A stretch of 64,000 nucleotides of DNA, taken from Solibacillus sp. FSL W7-1436 (GTDB lineage Bacteria > Bacillota > Bacilli > Bacillales_A > Planococcaceae). The notes under the pieces are model-generated. The model searched no databases. It saw only the letters and a program-made list of their open reading frames with translations, and was not told where the DNA came from. Made by a program: the position numbers and the translations under genes. Every line of letters begins with the position of its first letter. Positions within the stretch are counted from its first letter, which is position 1. The stretch covers positions 248,001-312,000 of the forward strand of contig NZ_JBBOWV010000001.1 in the NCBI RefSeq assembly GCF_038007305.1. The letters are read 5' to 3'. Shown here one piece after another: positions 28,480-38,180 of this stretch.

Positions 28480-28986
28480 TTATTTTGCAAGAGCTTTTAC
28501 AGCTTCGATTGCCGCATCATAGTTCGGGTGGTCTGTGCCTTCTGGTACATATTCCACATATGCGACTTTGCCTGCTTCATCAACAACGAAAATTGAACGA
28601 GCTAAAAGGCGTAATTCTTTCATATGTACGCCATATGCTTCAGCGAATGATGCGTCGCGGTGGTCTGATACTGTTACAACATTATCGATACCCGCAGCCC
28701 CACACCAACGTTTTTGAGCAAATGGTAAATCCATTGACACTGTGTAAATTACAACATTGTCACCTAAGTTTGCCGCTGCTTCGTTAAATGTACGAGTTTG
28801 CTTATCGCAAACACCTGTTTCCAATGAAGGAACAACAGAGAATAAACGAATTTTACCTTCAGAATCTTTTAATGTTACTTCTGATAAATCATTAGCAAGT
28901 ACTGTAAAATCCGGTGCTTGATCACCAACTTTTACCTCATTACCGATTAGTGTTACTGGACTGTTTTTAAATGTTACTTGTACCAT
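28480..28986 (-). CDS. tpx: Thiol peroxidase Tpx
   Basis: Atypical 2-Cys peroxiredoxin that reduces peroxides with thioredoxin. Peroxidatic Cys60 in SLETGVCDKQTR and resolving Cys95 in FAQKRWCGAAG are both present. 168 residues against 167 in B. subtilis. GGAGG precedes the ATG. Strong codon bias suggests high expression. Likely cotranscribed with ytxK, as in Bacillus, with a hairpin in the gap. Confidence 0.95.
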   Translation of the reverse strand: MVQVTFKNSPVTLIGNEVKVGDQAPDFTVLANDLSEVTLKDSEGKIRLFSVVPSLETGVCDKQTRTFNEAAANLGDNVVIYTVSMDLPFAQKRWCGAAGIDNVVTVSDHRDASFAEAYGVHMKELRLLARSIFVVDEAGKVAYVEYVPEGTDHPNYDAAIEAVKALAK

Positions 28987-29071
28987 ATTAAACGCCTCCT
29001 TTATATTCCCTAATATTACTAAAAAAGATTTAACAATTGCAACTAACTGAGCTCATATTCAGCAACAAAAA

Positions 29072-29121
29072 GAAAAGAGCTGTTTTTATAAGATTAAATC
29101 TTACAAAACAGCTCTTTCCTT
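29072..29121 (-). terminator. Terminator after yteJ
   Basis: AAAGAGCTGTTTT (29074-29086) pairs with AAAACAGCTCTTT (29105-29117), with an inner TAAGATT/AATCTTA stem, followed on the minus strand by TTCTTTTTG. Confidence 0.85.
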
Positions 29122-29166
29122 GCTTAGAAGGTGTCGATAGTAATTTATTTCCCCTTCTATTCTTTT

Positions 29167-29658
29167 TTAAACATCTTTTGTATAAATATTTTCATGGACA
29201 ACGACCGTATCCGCAAAATAATCGGCAATGCTTTTATTATTTGGTGAAAAGGCTACGACTAAATACGGCAAGTATAACAATGTACCGTTAATGAATCGGC
29301 CTACCCCTTCACGAAACAGCACAGTCATCCAATCCAGCGCTTCCCCGTCATCTTTTTCAACCTTTAGTCCAAACGTCATTTTCCCTAATGTCTGCTTGAA
29401 AAATTTTGTCATGAGTACAAAATAAGCGTAGAAAATAATGCCCGAAAGAATTGTCATCGGCGCATACCACACATCGCTGGCAACACTCCAATCCATCAAT
29501 GCAAATACCGGCCTGATGGAGACACCGATAATAGCACTAATGACAATTGAATCCAACAGGAAAGCCCAGAAACGCATCCAGAAGCCGGCTGTTTTTTGTT
29601 TAATAGAAGGCGGCTTTACGACAGATGCTTCATCCACTACTTCGATTATGTCAGTCAT
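29167..29658 (-). CDS. yteJ: RDD family membrane protein, YteJ-like
   Basis: RDD-domain protein of 163 residues. The marker residues occur as Arg in FWMRFWAFLLDS and Asp-Asp in KSIADYFADT; three membrane helices are predicted (about 30-50, 67-87 and 120-136). Function is unknown; some RDD proteins affect ion exchange. It starts 14 nt after sppA, as in B. subtilis, where sppA-yteJ is one operon and yteJ restrains SppA. Confidence 0.82.
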   Translation of the reverse strand: MTDIIEVVDEASVVKPPSIKQKTAGFWMRFWAFLLDSIVISAIIGVSIRPVFALMDWSVASDVWYAPMTILSGIIFYAYFVLMTKFFKQTLGKMTFGLKVEKDDGEALDWMTVLFREGVGRFINGTLLYLPYLVVAFSPNNKSIADYFADTVVVHENIYTKDV

Positions 29659-29672
29659 CGTAATCCCTCCTA

Positions 29673-30683
29673 TTAGTAGTCACCATATAAATACATCATA
29701 CGAGGTGAATTTGTCGTTGAAATAATTTTGGACAATACTTCAGACTCTGCAGATGGTCGCAGCATAGATCCCAGCTTTACACCTAGTAATGAACCCCAGC
29801 TTGATGTATCCATTGTATATTCAAACAGCGCTGCATCTTCCAATCCATAATCCGCGCGTAATGCATTAATAGTTGCTTCTTCATTTCCAATTTCATCAAC
29901 TAACCCTGCACGCAATGCCTGAGTACCGCCTAATACACGGCCATCCGCTACTTTCTTCACTTGCGCTTCGGACATATTACGTCCAGCTTCGATAATATCA
30001 ACGAAATGCTCATATGATTCATCAATCATTTCCTGCAGCATCGCCAACTCCTCTTTTGTGGATGGTCGTACACCGCCAAACATATCTTTATGTTCACCTG
30101 ATTTGATTGTTTCAAACTCAATTCCGAAATTTTCGGCTAATTTACCATAATTAATTGATTGCATAATAACACCGATCGAACCGGTAATTGTCTCGCGTTG
30201 AGCAAAAATCTTATCTGCCGGTGCTGAAATATAATAACCGCCGGAAGCAGCCATTGATCCCATTGAAACATAGATCGGAATTTGTTTTTCTTCTTTAATT
30301 TCCAATAATTTTTGGTAAATTTCTTCTGATTCAATGACACCGCCACCTGGAGTGTTTACAGATAAAACAACACCTTTAACTGTATCGTCTTCCAGCACAG
30401 CATCCAATTGTTCCATAAACAGCTGGTGGTTATAATCGACCGTTTCCCAAATACTCGGTTCCCCTACATCCTGGATTACCCCGTCTACCGTTAAGTGTGC
30501 AATTCGACTCGTTAAGTCACCTGTTTCCACGACACTTTCATATGTGAGGGATTCCGTTCCCATCAGATTGTCGAAACTCGTAAAGAAATCGGTTTTAAAA
30601 ATCGAAATAATCGTATTGATCCCAATAGAGAAAAATAATAATACGGCAGCAATAATGAGTGCCACAACTCGTTTTGTATTCAT
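29673..30683 (-). CDS. sppA: Signal peptide peptidase SppA
   Basis: Membrane serine protease that clears remnant signal peptides; in B. subtilis linked to antimicrobial-peptide resistance. One N-terminal membrane helix (about 6-30), then the S49 domain with the Ser-Lys dyad: Ser in MGSMAASGGYYIS and Lys in KSGEHKDMFGG, two residues offset from B. subtilis Ser147/Lys199 in the longer numbering. I chose ATG at 30683, since AGGAGG lies 7 nt upstream; the GTG at 30689 is too close to it. Followed by yteJ. Confidence 0.92.
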   Translation of the reverse strand: MNTKRVVALIIAAVLLFFSIGINTIISIFKTDFFTSFDNLMGTESLTYESVVETGDLTSRIAHLTVDGVIQDVGEPSIWETVDYNHQLFMEQLDAVLEDDTVKGVVLSVNTPGGGVIESEEIYQKLLEIKEEKQIPIYVSMGSMAASGGYYISAPADKIFAQRETITGSIGVIMQSINYGKLAENFGIEFETIKSGEHKDMFGGVRPSTKEELAMLQEMIDESYEHFVDIIEAGRNMSEAQVKKVADGRVLGGTQALRAGLVDEIGNEEATINALRADYGLEDAALFEYTMDTSSWGSLLGVKLGSMLRPSAESEVLSKIISTTNSPRMMYLYGDY

Positions 30684-30856
30684 TTTCACGCCTCCTCAAT
30701 ATATGTACGAAACTATTTCACAAAAAGTTTCATCGAAAATACTTTCTGCAGCGGTATTCACCTTTCACCGTTTTAACGATCAACTTTAGCTATTTTCAAA
30801 TGGGGAAGCCTAGTTTCTATAAATTTGTCTTTGTTCAAATATGTGCAGGAAGAAGT

Positions 30857-30892
30857 TAAAAAAAGGCGGCAAATTTCGCCACCTTTTTTAAT
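30857..30892 (-). terminator. Terminator after the acyl-CoA synthetase gene
   Basis: AAAAGGCGGC and GCCACCTTTT flank a short loop (30861-30886), with seven A left and seven T right. The rest of 30690-30856 holds the sppA upstream region with nothing recognised. Confidence 0.75.
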
Positions 30893-30928
30893 TACCCGGG
30901 AAATAATTGTCGAGCAATGTTATTTCCC

Positions 30929-32491
30929 CTACTTTACACGCAGTTCAACTCGACGGATTTTCCCTGAAATTGTTTTAGGTAATTCATCTAAAAACTCGAT
31001 AATTCGAGGGTATTTGTATGGTGCAGTCAGCTGTTTCACATGATTTTGCAGTTCTCCTACAATTGTAGGGCTATCTTTTAACGAGACATCTTTAAGAACA
31101 ACAAAAGCTTTTACAACATTTCCCCGAATTTCGTCCGGACTTGCAACAACAGCACATTCCTGTACCGCTGGATGCTTCGTCAACGCATCTTCAACTTCAA
31201 ATGGCCCGATTGTATAACCTGATGAAATAATTATGTCATCATTACGACCTTCAAACCAGAAATAGCCGTCTTCATCCTTTGTCGCACGGTCGCCTGTTAC
31301 ATACCAATCCCCTCGATATTGAATCGCCGTACGTTCAGGATCCTTATAATACCCTTTAAATAATGCAGGAGTCGATTTGTGTACGGCAATATCCCCGACT
31401 TCACCGGCCGGAACAAGGTCACCATCCTCATTGATCAAATCAACGATATTTCCCGGAGTCGGTTTCCCCATCGAACCAGGACGCAATTCCATGTTCAATA
31501 ATGATCCAATCAACAATGTATTTTCTGTCTGACCATAGCCATCACGCACAGTTAAACGGTGCTCACGTTCAAATGTTTCGATTACTTCGCGATTTAAAGG
31601 CTCACCAGCTGAAACAGCGCTGCGTAATGAAGACAGATTAAATGAATTTAACTGATCTAATTTTGCCATCATCCGATATTCTGTCGGCGTACAGCATAGT
31701 ACATTGATTTGTTGCTGTTCGATTAAATTTAAAAACTGTGTTGGATCAAACTTCCCTTTATACACAAATCCTGTTGCACCACTACCTAATACAGCAAGAA
31801 ACGGACTCCAGATCCATTTTTGCCAACCTGGAGCTGCGGTTGCCCATACCGTATCTCCATCACGCACACCAAGCCACTCAGCTGCTGTTGTGCGTAAATG
31901 TGCATATCCCCAGCCATGTGAGTGCATTACGGCTTTTGGATTTCCTGTCGTACCTGAAGTATAGGCTAAAAACGCCAGATCATTGGCAGTTGTCTCAACA
32001 GAATCGAACTCTTTTGACTGCTGATCTGCAAGTCCCATTAATGAAGTCCATCCTTCTTTTTCATTCCCGACGATAAAACATTCTACATTTGCTAAATTTT
32101 CCACATGTTCGAATTCATTTACGAATTGTTCCATCACGATAATTGCCTTGGCCTCTGAATGGTTTAGACGATAATCAATGTCTTTCGCTCGCAGCAGCTC
32201 AGAACTTGGAATAATGACCAATCCTGCTTTTAATGCGCCAATATAAGAAATATATGCTTCTAAACAGCGCGGCAGCATAATTAAAATTACATCACCTTTT
32301 TTCAGTCCTTGTGCATAAAAAGCATTTGCAGCCTGGTTTGCTCTTTGTAGTAACTCTTCGTATGTATAACGCTCCTGATGTCCGTTTTCTTCCTGAAATA
32401 CTAATGCCGTTTTTGAACTTTTATTTTCATGCTTTTCAAATTCATTTACAATATTATAAATTTCCGGTGCAACTAATTGATTTTTATTCAT
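30929..32491 (-). CDS. ytcI: Short/medium-chain acyl-CoA synthetase, YtcI/MbcS-like
   Basis: AMP-forming ligase of the ANL superfamily that activates a carboxylic acid with ATP and CoA. Motifs are AYTSGTTGNPKAVMHSH (ATP loop), DGYGQTEN, YVTGDRATKDEDGYF, GRNDDIIISSGY and the C-terminal catalytic Lys in PKTISGKI. At 520 residues it is shorter than acetyl-CoA synthetase in the same window (575). It lies beside sppA as ytcI does in B. subtilis. MbcS-type enzymes use methylbutyrate or isobutyrate, feeding branched fatty acids; acetate or propionate is also possible. GGGGAG precedes the ATG. Confidence 0.8.
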   Translation of the reverse strand: MNKNQLVAPEIYNIVNEFEKHENKSSKTALVFQEENGHQERYTYEELLQRANQAANAFYAQGLKKGDVILIMLPRCLEAYISYIGALKAGLVIIPSSELLRAKDIDYRLNHSEAKAIIVMEQFVNEFEHVENLANVECFIVGNEKEGWTSLMGLADQQSKEFDSVETTANDLAFLAYTSGTTGNPKAVMHSHGWGYAHLRTTAAEWLGVRDGDTVWATAAPGWQKWIWSPFLAVLGSGATGFVYKGKFDPTQFLNLIEQQQINVLCCTPTEYRMMAKLDQLNSFNLSSLRSAVSAGEPLNREVIETFEREHRLTVRDGYGQTENTLLIGSLLNMELRPGSMGKPTPGNIVDLINEDGDLVPAGEVGDIAVHKSTPALFKGYYKDPERTAIQYRGDWYVTGDRATKDEDGYFWFEGRNDDIIISSGYTIGPFEVEDALTKHPAVQECAVVASPDEIRGNVVKAFVVLKDVSLKDSPTIVGELQNHVKQLTAPYKYPRIIEFLDELPKTISGKIRRVELRVK

Positions 32492-32612
32492 TTGTGATAC
32501 TCCCCTTTGTTTGAAAAAATGAACCTTACATATTTAGTATAATAATCCTTTCCGTTAATATCAAAATATTCCGCCACTTATTATTGCATAACAAAAATTA
32601 TTTATTTACAAA

Positions 32613-32654
32613 ATAAAAAGAAACGCTACTTTAAAAAGTAGCGCTCTTTTTAAA
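32613..32654 (-). terminator. Terminator after the spore protein gene
   Basis: CGCTACTTT (32624-32632) with AAAGTAGCG (32635-32643), extended by flanking A/T runs; TTTCTTTTT on the minus strand. Confidence 0.85.
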
Positions 32655-32659
32655 ACGTA

Positions 32660-32866
32660 TTATTGGTTTTGGTTGCCGCGTAATTGCTGTTCAGCCATCT
32701 GTACTAGGCGTTTCGTAATTTCGCCACCTACAGAACCGTTTGCACGAGATGATGCGTCAGGACCTAATTGTACGCCAAATTCTTGTGCAATTTCATATTT
32801 CATTTGATCTAAAGCTTGTTGTGCACCAGGTACACGTAATTTGTTTGAGCTGTTGTTGTTTGCCAT
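32660..32866 (-). CDS. sspA: Small acid-soluble spore protein, alpha/beta type
   Basis: DNA-coating protein of dormant spores, protecting against UV and heat. 68 residues from ATG 32866. Family marks are [20 protein letters not shown], with the germination-protease site at Glu-Ile in YEIAQ, and [18 protein letters not shown] chose ATG 32866 because AAGGAGGTGAG lies before it; the longer frame from 32890 spans the ribosome site. A sigma-G-like promoter lies 25-53 nt upstream. As in B. subtilis it is next to thiI. It shows the host makes spores. Confidence 0.95.
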   Translation of the reverse strand: MANNNSSNKLRVPGAQQALDQMKYEIAQEFGVQLGPDASSRANGSVGGEITKRLVQMAEQQLRGNQNQ

Positions 32867-32890
32867 CTGTCTCTCACCTCCTTGTGACAT

Positions 32891-32919
32891 TAGAATGCGC
32901 CGGGAGGAGAGATTAATAC
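32891..32919 (-). promoter_or_regulatory. Sigma-G-type promoter of the spore protein gene
   Basis: On the minus strand GTATT (32915-32919), 17 nt, CATTCTA (32891-32897). The -10 fits CATnnTA exactly; the -35 matches GnATR at four of five positions. Forespore expression fits the gene. Confidence 0.5.
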
Positions 32920-32976
32920 ATAAAAAACACAGGTAAATTATAGCTCGATTAGGAAATCATTATCAGTTCCTAAAAA

Positions 32977-34188
32977 TTATAGTAAATCAGCGAATTTATC
33001 TTCTTTTACTTCCTTCTGCGGGAACTGATATACTTCGCGGTTTTTAACGGCACGATCAATTAAATCATCGAATTCCGTAAAGCTTTCAAAACGCTGAACT
33101 TTTTCTAGTTTCGGTTTAGTTTTCGGACTAGATGGTGTAAATATTGTACAGCAATCCTCAAAAGGCTGGATTGATGTTTCGTATGTGCCAATATCTTTTG
33201 CGATTTTGATGATATCGTTTTTATCTGCTGAAATTAACGGACGTAATATAGGTGTATTTGTCACATCATTAATTGCCGTTAAGCTTTCCAATGTTTGTGA
33301 AGCTACTTGCCCTAAGCTTTCACCCGTTACAATGCCTAACGCGCCAATATCTTCACGCACTTTATCTGCCACTTTCATCATCATACGACGTGTTGAAGTC
33401 ATTGACATATTATCTGGCACTGCGTCTTTTACTGCTACTTGCAGTTCTGTGAACGGAATGACATGCAGGCGAATATTTGCACCAAATTTTGTTAATTCAT
33501 TTGCAAGCTCTTTCACTTTTTGTAATGCATTATCACTTGTATATGGAGGACTGAAGAAATGAATCGCATCCAATCGAACTCCGCGTTTCATCATTAAGTA
33601 ACCGGCAACAGGGCTATCAATACCGCCTGAAAGCATTAGCAGCGAACGCCCGTTTGATCCAATCGGCATACCTCCAGCACCTTGGATTACTTGCGCCATC
33701 ATATAGATCGCATCTTCACGAACTTCAATTCGTAGTGCGAAATCCGGCTTTTTAACCTGTACTTTAAAGTTCGGGAAATTCGGTAAAATCGTTGCTCCCA
33801 TTTCACGCTGTAGTTCATGAGTGTTCAACGGGAATGTTTTATCTGTACGATGTACTTCAACTTTAAACGTTAAATCGCCTTTGTCACGATAGTCTTCTAA
33901 AATTTCAAAAGCCAAAGCTTTCATCACGTCCAGATCTTTTTCACAAGATGCTACAGGACTGATTGATTGAATACCGAAAACATGTGGTAAACGATCCATT
34001 AGCACATCAAACTTTTCTTTATTTTCAACTTCAATAAACATACGGTCACGTTCTGCACGAATCTTCAGTGGTGCAATATCGTTAAATGAATAACGTACAT
34101 TATCGCGTAAACGGCTGATAAAATCTTTTTTGTTTCGACCTTTTGTTGATAATTCACCATAGCGAACTAAAATCTCTTTAAAAATCAT
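32977..34188 (-). CDS. thiI: tRNA 4-thiouridine synthase ThiI
   Basis: Adenylates uridine 8 of tRNA and receives sulfur from a cysteine desulfurase to form 4-thiouridine, a UV-sensing base. N-terminal ferredoxin-like and THUMP domains (to about 165) precede the PP-loop ATPase with SGGIDS (187-192). At 403 residues it lacks the C-terminal rhodanese domain of E. coli ThiI, as in Bacillus, where a dedicated desulfurase supplies sulfur. It overlaps the nifZ stop by 4 nt (ATGA), a sign of coupled translation with that desulfurase. Confidence 0.95.
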   Translation of the reverse strand: MIFKEILVRYGELSTKGRNKKDFISRLRDNVRYSFNDIAPLKIRAERDRMFIEVENKEKFDVLMDRLPHVFGIQSISPVASCEKDLDVMKALAFEILEDYRDKGDLTFKVEVHRTDKTFPLNTHELQREMGATILPNFPNFKVQVKKPDFALRIEVREDAIYMMAQVIQGAGGMPIGSNGRSLLMLSGGIDSPVAGYLMMKRGVRLDAIHFFSPPYTSDNALQKVKELANELTKFGANIRLHVIPFTELQVAVKDAVPDNMSMTSTRRMMMKVADKVREDIGALGIVTGESLGQVASQTLESLTAINDVTNTPILRPLISADKNDIIKIAKDIGTYETSIQPFEDCCTIFTPSSPKTKPKLEKVQRFESFTEFDDLIDRAVKNREVYQFPQKEVKEDKFADLL

Positions 34189-35333
34189 TGCGTAATATCT
34201 CCTTTTAATTCTTTCATTACGATTGTGAATTGCTTTTTGAATGAAGCAATATCTTCGTCTGTATTGTTCGCGCCTAAGCTTAGACGGAGAACACCGTTTT
34301 TATAGCGGCTATCGATATTCAATGCTTCTACAACATGGCTTGTTTTCGTCTGTTTTGACGAACAGGCGCTTGATGTTGAAACGATAATATCACGTTTTTG
34401 TAATGCATTTATTAATATTTCACCTTTTAGTCCTCTAACACTAAACGATAAAATATGCGGTGCACCGTCTTTTGGTGAAAGGACGTATACTTCCTGACCA
34501 AATTGCTCAAAAAAATGATGGAGATCTGCAGACCATTTTTTATAGTTCTCAACATTCCCCGGCATGCCCTCAACAGCTAACCGTGCCGCTTTTGCCAATG
34601 AAACAGCTTGCGGCACTGCAACCGTACCACTTCTTAATCCAAACTCTTGTCCGCCACCAACGATAAATGCCTTCAGTTGTGGTTTTTTACGGAATGCCAA
34701 CAAGCCGCTCCCTTTTAAGCCTTGAATTTTATGACCGGAAATGGAAATGACATCAGGACCATTGTCTCCGTCAAAAATAACCGGCAGCTTACCGAAACTT
34801 TGAATCGCATCAACATGGAACATCGCCTGGCATGTTCGGTGAATGATTTGTGCCGCTTCCTTAATTGGCTGCACAGCTCCGATTTCGTTGTTAACATGCA
34901 TAATACTCACAATAACAGTATCTTTGCGAAGCTTTTGCTGTAACTCCTCTAAAGAAATGACCCCATATTTATTTACTTTCAGATAGTCAATTTCATATCC
35001 TTCTTCTTCCAGACGCTTGACCGCTTCCAAAATCGAAGGATGTTCTATTTCTGTCGTAATAATATGCTTCCCTCTAAAATTACTGGATTTTGCAAGACCA
35101 AAAAGCGCCGCATTATTGGATTCAGTACCTCCCGAAGTAAATAAAATATTCTTTTCCTCTGTATGAAGAATGTTCGCCAATTGCTCCCGAGCTTTTGTCA
35201 GTAAGGCATTTGACTCGACACCTGCACGGTGAATCGATGCAGGATTGGCATAATATTGTTCATTCACTAACATAAATGTCGCCAACACATCTTTGTGCGG
35301 TTTTGTTGTCGCACTATTATCTAAATATATCAT
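34185..35333 (-). CDS. nifZ: Cysteine desulfurase NifZ
   Basis: PLP enzyme that removes sulfur from cysteine and passes it to ThiI. PLP Lys202 is in SGHKIQGLKG after catalytic His98 region EIEHPS; persulfide Cys324 is in VSTSSACSS. 382 residues is normal for the NifS/IscS class. Overlap with thiI and shared order with B. subtilis (nifZ-thiI) point to tRNA 4-thiouridine rather than iron-sulfur assembly. The ribosome site AAGGTTGAG is weak. It follows ezrA after a gap with a long palindrome. Confidence 0.9.
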   Translation of the reverse strand: MIYLDNSATTKPHKDVLATFMLVNEQYYANPASIHRAGVESNALLTKAREQLANILHTEEKNILFTSGGTESNNAALFGLAKSSNFRGKHIITTEIEHPSILEAVKRLEEEGYEIDYLKVNKYGVISLEELQQKLRKDTVIVSIMHVNNEIGAVQPIKEAAQIIHRTCQAMFHVDAIQSFGKLPVIFDGDNGPDVISISGHKIQGLKGSGLLAFRKKPQLKAFIVGGGQEFGLRSGTVAVPQAVSLAKAARLAVEGMPGNVENYKKWSADLHHFFEQFGQEVYVLSPKDGAPHILSFSVRGLKGEILINALQKRDIIVSTSSACSSKQTKTSHVVEALNIDSRYKNGVLRLSLGANNTDEDIASFKKQFTIVMKELKGDITQ

Positions 35334-35421
35334 TTATACTCAACCTTCTTTTTTAAAACTAATTTCCCGTCATCATATTGCCATTACAGTATGCTGCTTT
35401 TATCATCACTTACCAAAGAGA

Positions 35422-35462
35422 GAGGTTGTGTTAATCGTCAAATTGACGATTAACACAACCTC
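35422..35462. repeat. 41-nt perfect palindrome between ezrA and nifZ
   Basis: Arms GAGGTTGTGTTAATCGTCAA (35422-35441) and their exact complement (35443-35462) surround one central base. No T-run on either side, so it is not a standard intrinsic terminator. It lies 58 nt past the ezrA stop and 88 nt before nifZ. In RNA it would form an 18-bp stem with a 5-nt loop. Confidence 0.85.
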
Positions 35463-35519
35463 ATAAATGTGCTTATTTATTATAACGCTAAATGGATCAA
35501 CATGTAACCGTTATGCTTA

Positions 35520-37223
35520 TTATTTTGTAAGCAGCTGCTCCTGTACGAGCTCCTCAATACGTTTGATTGCATTAGGATCGATAATTTCAACCGCTTTTGC
35601 TGCATCTTCCAGTGCTTTTATGTAGCGGAATTTCTTGAATGCGTCTTCAGCTTCAAGCAGATTTTCATGTACTTGTCGATTTGTAGCACGGTAGCGGTTT
35701 CCAAACTGAATAAGACGCTCAATAATTAGCACATTTTCAATCATTTCCTGTGCTTTTTCATGTGTTTCTTCAATCGATTGCTTTGCATTTAGTAAATGCT
35801 GGTTTACTTGGATAATATTCAACGGTACTTCCTGTAAGCTTTGAACAACTACAAAAATCTGTTCGGCCGCTTCTTCCAATCTGGCATCCATTTCTTCCGG
35901 AATTCCCGGAATATTGGCACGTCCAAGCAGGCGCTCTGTATCTTGCAATAAACGCTTTAAAGTTTCCAATTCAGCTCTTGCTTTATTTTCATCGATACGG
36001 AGATTTTTCAGTTTGTTGGAGAACTTTTCCTGTTCTTCTGCAATTTGCTCGATCTCATCAGTAATTTCTTTTAGCTCTTCCTGCAGACTCGAGTAAGCAG
36101 ACTTTTCTTCCTGAACGCGTGTTGATAACAATTCATATCGTCTTTGTAAAACTTCCAAATGCTTTAAGCCCGCTTTCGGAATTTCCGCTTCTTTATCCTG
36201 CAATCGATAGCTATGCTGTACATAGGCGACTTCATCATTAATGTCCTTTGTAAGACGCATTACATCATTGATCACGCTGTACATACCAGAACAGTTTCGT
36301 TCAACATACTTTCTGGCCATAACCTCTTTTTCAAGCAGATTATAGAAATGATCGATTTCATCATTAATTGTTTGAATGCGCGGTGAAACAGCCGGTAAGT
36401 TCAGTTCAGCAATTGCCGCTTTTAACATTTCAAGTTCATTCTCAAGCTCATTCAAATATTCCGTCAGTTCTAAATGGCGTAAATAATACTTTTGTTCTTC
36501 CATTTCACGTTGTCCATTACGAAGTTCATGAATTGCAGTTGGGATTTTAGTTTGAATTTCAGTCAGCAGTGTCGGCACATCGTTTAATAAACTGAAAATC
36601 TCTTGTGCTTCACTGTTCAGCTGTAGGACAATTTCACGTGCCTGCAAATAGTTGCCGTCTTTCGTTAACTCGTCGAACTCTTCAAACTTTGGCGTGAATT
36701 GCTCCAGTTTCTTTTCCAACGCTTCCAAAGCGGGACCAAATGAATGCTGGTGTGCCAGAATCGTTTTGCGTGCAGAACGGTAATATTCTTTCAGCTGCTC
36801 GATTTCAATGCGGTTTTTCTCTTCACTGCCAATCAATTCATCCAGCTCAGTAATAATCTGCACACGAACTTGCTCACATTTTGCAAGCTCCTGCTCGATA
36901 TCACGTTCTGTATGTGTTGCTTTGTTAAATTTAAATCGGTCGACAAATTCTTCCGCATCAAACAACAATTCGTCAATTTTCGGAATTTGCTTATCGACAA
37001 CATCCAACCAGCGATTACGCCAGTTTTCAAACAGTTCTTCTGTCTGACCGTTCATATTAAGGGCTTTTACTTTTGCGAGCTCCTCAAAAATCGGGTAATG
37101 TTGTATTTGTAGTTTTTCCTTATCTAATCGTCCTATTTCTGCATTATGCTTGCGTCTTACTACTAAGCCTGCCATTAATAATGCTAATAGTACGACGACA
37201 ACAATGATGATATACTTTATCAT
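35520..37223 (-). CDS. ezrA: Septation ring formation regulator EzrA
   Basis: Membrane-bound spectrin-like protein that limits FtsZ ring formation to mid-cell and links division to cell-wall synthesis. One N-terminal membrane helix (about 4-22) is followed by a long all-helical coiled-coil rod to the end. 567 residues against 562 in B. subtilis. I chose ATG at 37223 with AGGGGG upstream; an in-frame ATG 30 nt further up has no ribosome site. Single gene, divergent from hisJ. Confidence 0.93.
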   Translation of the reverse strand: MIKYIIIVVVVLLALLMAGLVVRRKHNAEIGRLDKEKLQIQHYPIFEELAKVKALNMNGQTEELFENWRNRWLDVVDKQIPKIDELLFDAEEFVDRFKFNKATHTERDIEQELAKCEQVRVQIITELDELIGSEEKNRIEIEQLKEYYRSARKTILAHQHSFGPALEALEKKLEQFTPKFEEFDELTKDGNYLQAREIVLQLNSEAQEIFSLLNDVPTLLTEIQTKIPTAIHELRNGQREMEEQKYYLRHLELTEYLNELENELEMLKAAIAELNLPAVSPRIQTINDEIDHFYNLLEKEVMARKYVERNCSGMYSVINDVMRLTKDINDEVAYVQHSYRLQDKEAEIPKAGLKHLEVLQRRYELLSTRVQEEKSAYSSLQEELKEITDEIEQIAEEQEKFSNKLKNLRIDENKARAELETLKRLLQDTERLLGRANIPGIPEEMDARLEEAAEQIFVVVQSLQEVPLNIIQVNQHLLNAKQSIEETHEKAQEMIENVLIIERLIQFGNRYRATNRQVHENLLEAEDAFKKFRYIKALEDAAKAVEIIDPNAIKRIEELVQEQLLTK

Positions 37224-37364
37224 TGTAAGCCCCCTAATCCCAAATAAAATCAATATTTTAGCTATATACGTATTATTAATAATAACATGTTTTTTTATAT
37301 TTGTTTAACTATTTCCAGCTTTTTTTACTTTTAAATTCCATATTTTTGAAGGAAGGTCATTCAA

Positions 37365-38168
37365 TTGAAACGAGACGGTCATATACATACACCTTTTTGT
37401 CCACATGGTTCTACAGATACGATAGAAGAATATGTCGAAAAAGCGATAGCAAGCGGTTTTAAAGAAATAACCTTTACGGAACATGCCCCGTTGCCTGAAA
37501 ATTTTGTCGACCCGACACCTGACAAGGATAGCGGAATGAACCCCGCTTATTTGATGGATTACTTTAAACAGCTGCAACGCGCAAAAGAACAGTATCAATC
37601 TGAAATTAAAATCAATATCGGCTTAGAGGTCGATTATATTGTCGGCTTTGAACAGGAGACGAAACAATTTCTGAATGAAGTCGGCCCATTAATGGATGAC
37701 GCAATATTATCCGTACACTTTTTGAAATTCCAAGACGAGTATGTATGTATTGACTTTTCACAGGAAGTATATTTACAATTTGCCAATAAGGTTGGCGGTA
37801 TCCTTCCTATGTATAAGCTATACTATGAAACTGTGAAAAAGTCCATCATATCGGATTTAGGCTTATATAAACCTAAGCGTATAGGACATCCTACTTTAAT
37901 TCATAAATTTCAGCATGCCCACTGCGAACAGATCGATGATGCGGACTACATCAATGAATTATTGAAGATGATGCAGACCGGTCATTATGAGCTGGATTTT
38001 AATAGTGCCGGCCTAAGTAAACCGTATTGTAAGGAGCCATACCCGCCCTATCCATTTGTGAAACAGGCAATTGATTTGCAAATTCCGGTTATATTCGGCT
38101 CGGATGCCCATACGGCAGCTGATTTACATCAGCATTATGAATTATTACAGAACAAAATAACTTTTTAA
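37365..38168 (+). CDS. hisJ: Histidinol-phosphatase (PHP type)
   Basis: Removes phosphate from histidinol phosphate in histidine synthesis. PHP metal motifs are GHIHTPFCPHG near the N-terminus (His6, His8), FTEHAPLP, LEVDYI, SVHFL, and FGSDAHTAADLH at the end. 267 residues matches B. subtilis HisJ (268). No other his genes lie nearby, as is usual for this locus next to ezrA. Start is TTG at 37365 with AAGGAAGG upstream. The GAF gene follows 12 nt later, likely one transcript. Confidence 0.9.
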   Translation: MKRDGHIHTPFCPHGSTDTIEEYVEKAIASGFKEITFTEHAPLPENFVDPTPDKDSGMNPAYLMDYFKQLQRAKEQYQSEIKINIGLEVDYIVGFEQETKQFLNEVGPLMDDAILSVHFLKFQDEYVCIDFSQEVYLQFANKVGGILPMYKLYYETVKKSIISDLGLYKPKRIGHPTLIHKFQHAHCEQIDDADYINELLKMMQTGHYELDFNSAGLSKPYCKEPYPPYPFVKQAIDLQIPVIFGSDAHTAADLHQHYELLQNKITF

Positions 38169-38180
38169 TCGGAGGATTTT

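Noticed and set aside
32949-32973. Inverted repeat TTAGGAA/TTCCTAA after thiI
   Set aside because: Only 7 bp with an 11-nt loop and no T-run on the thiI strand; too weak to call a terminator.
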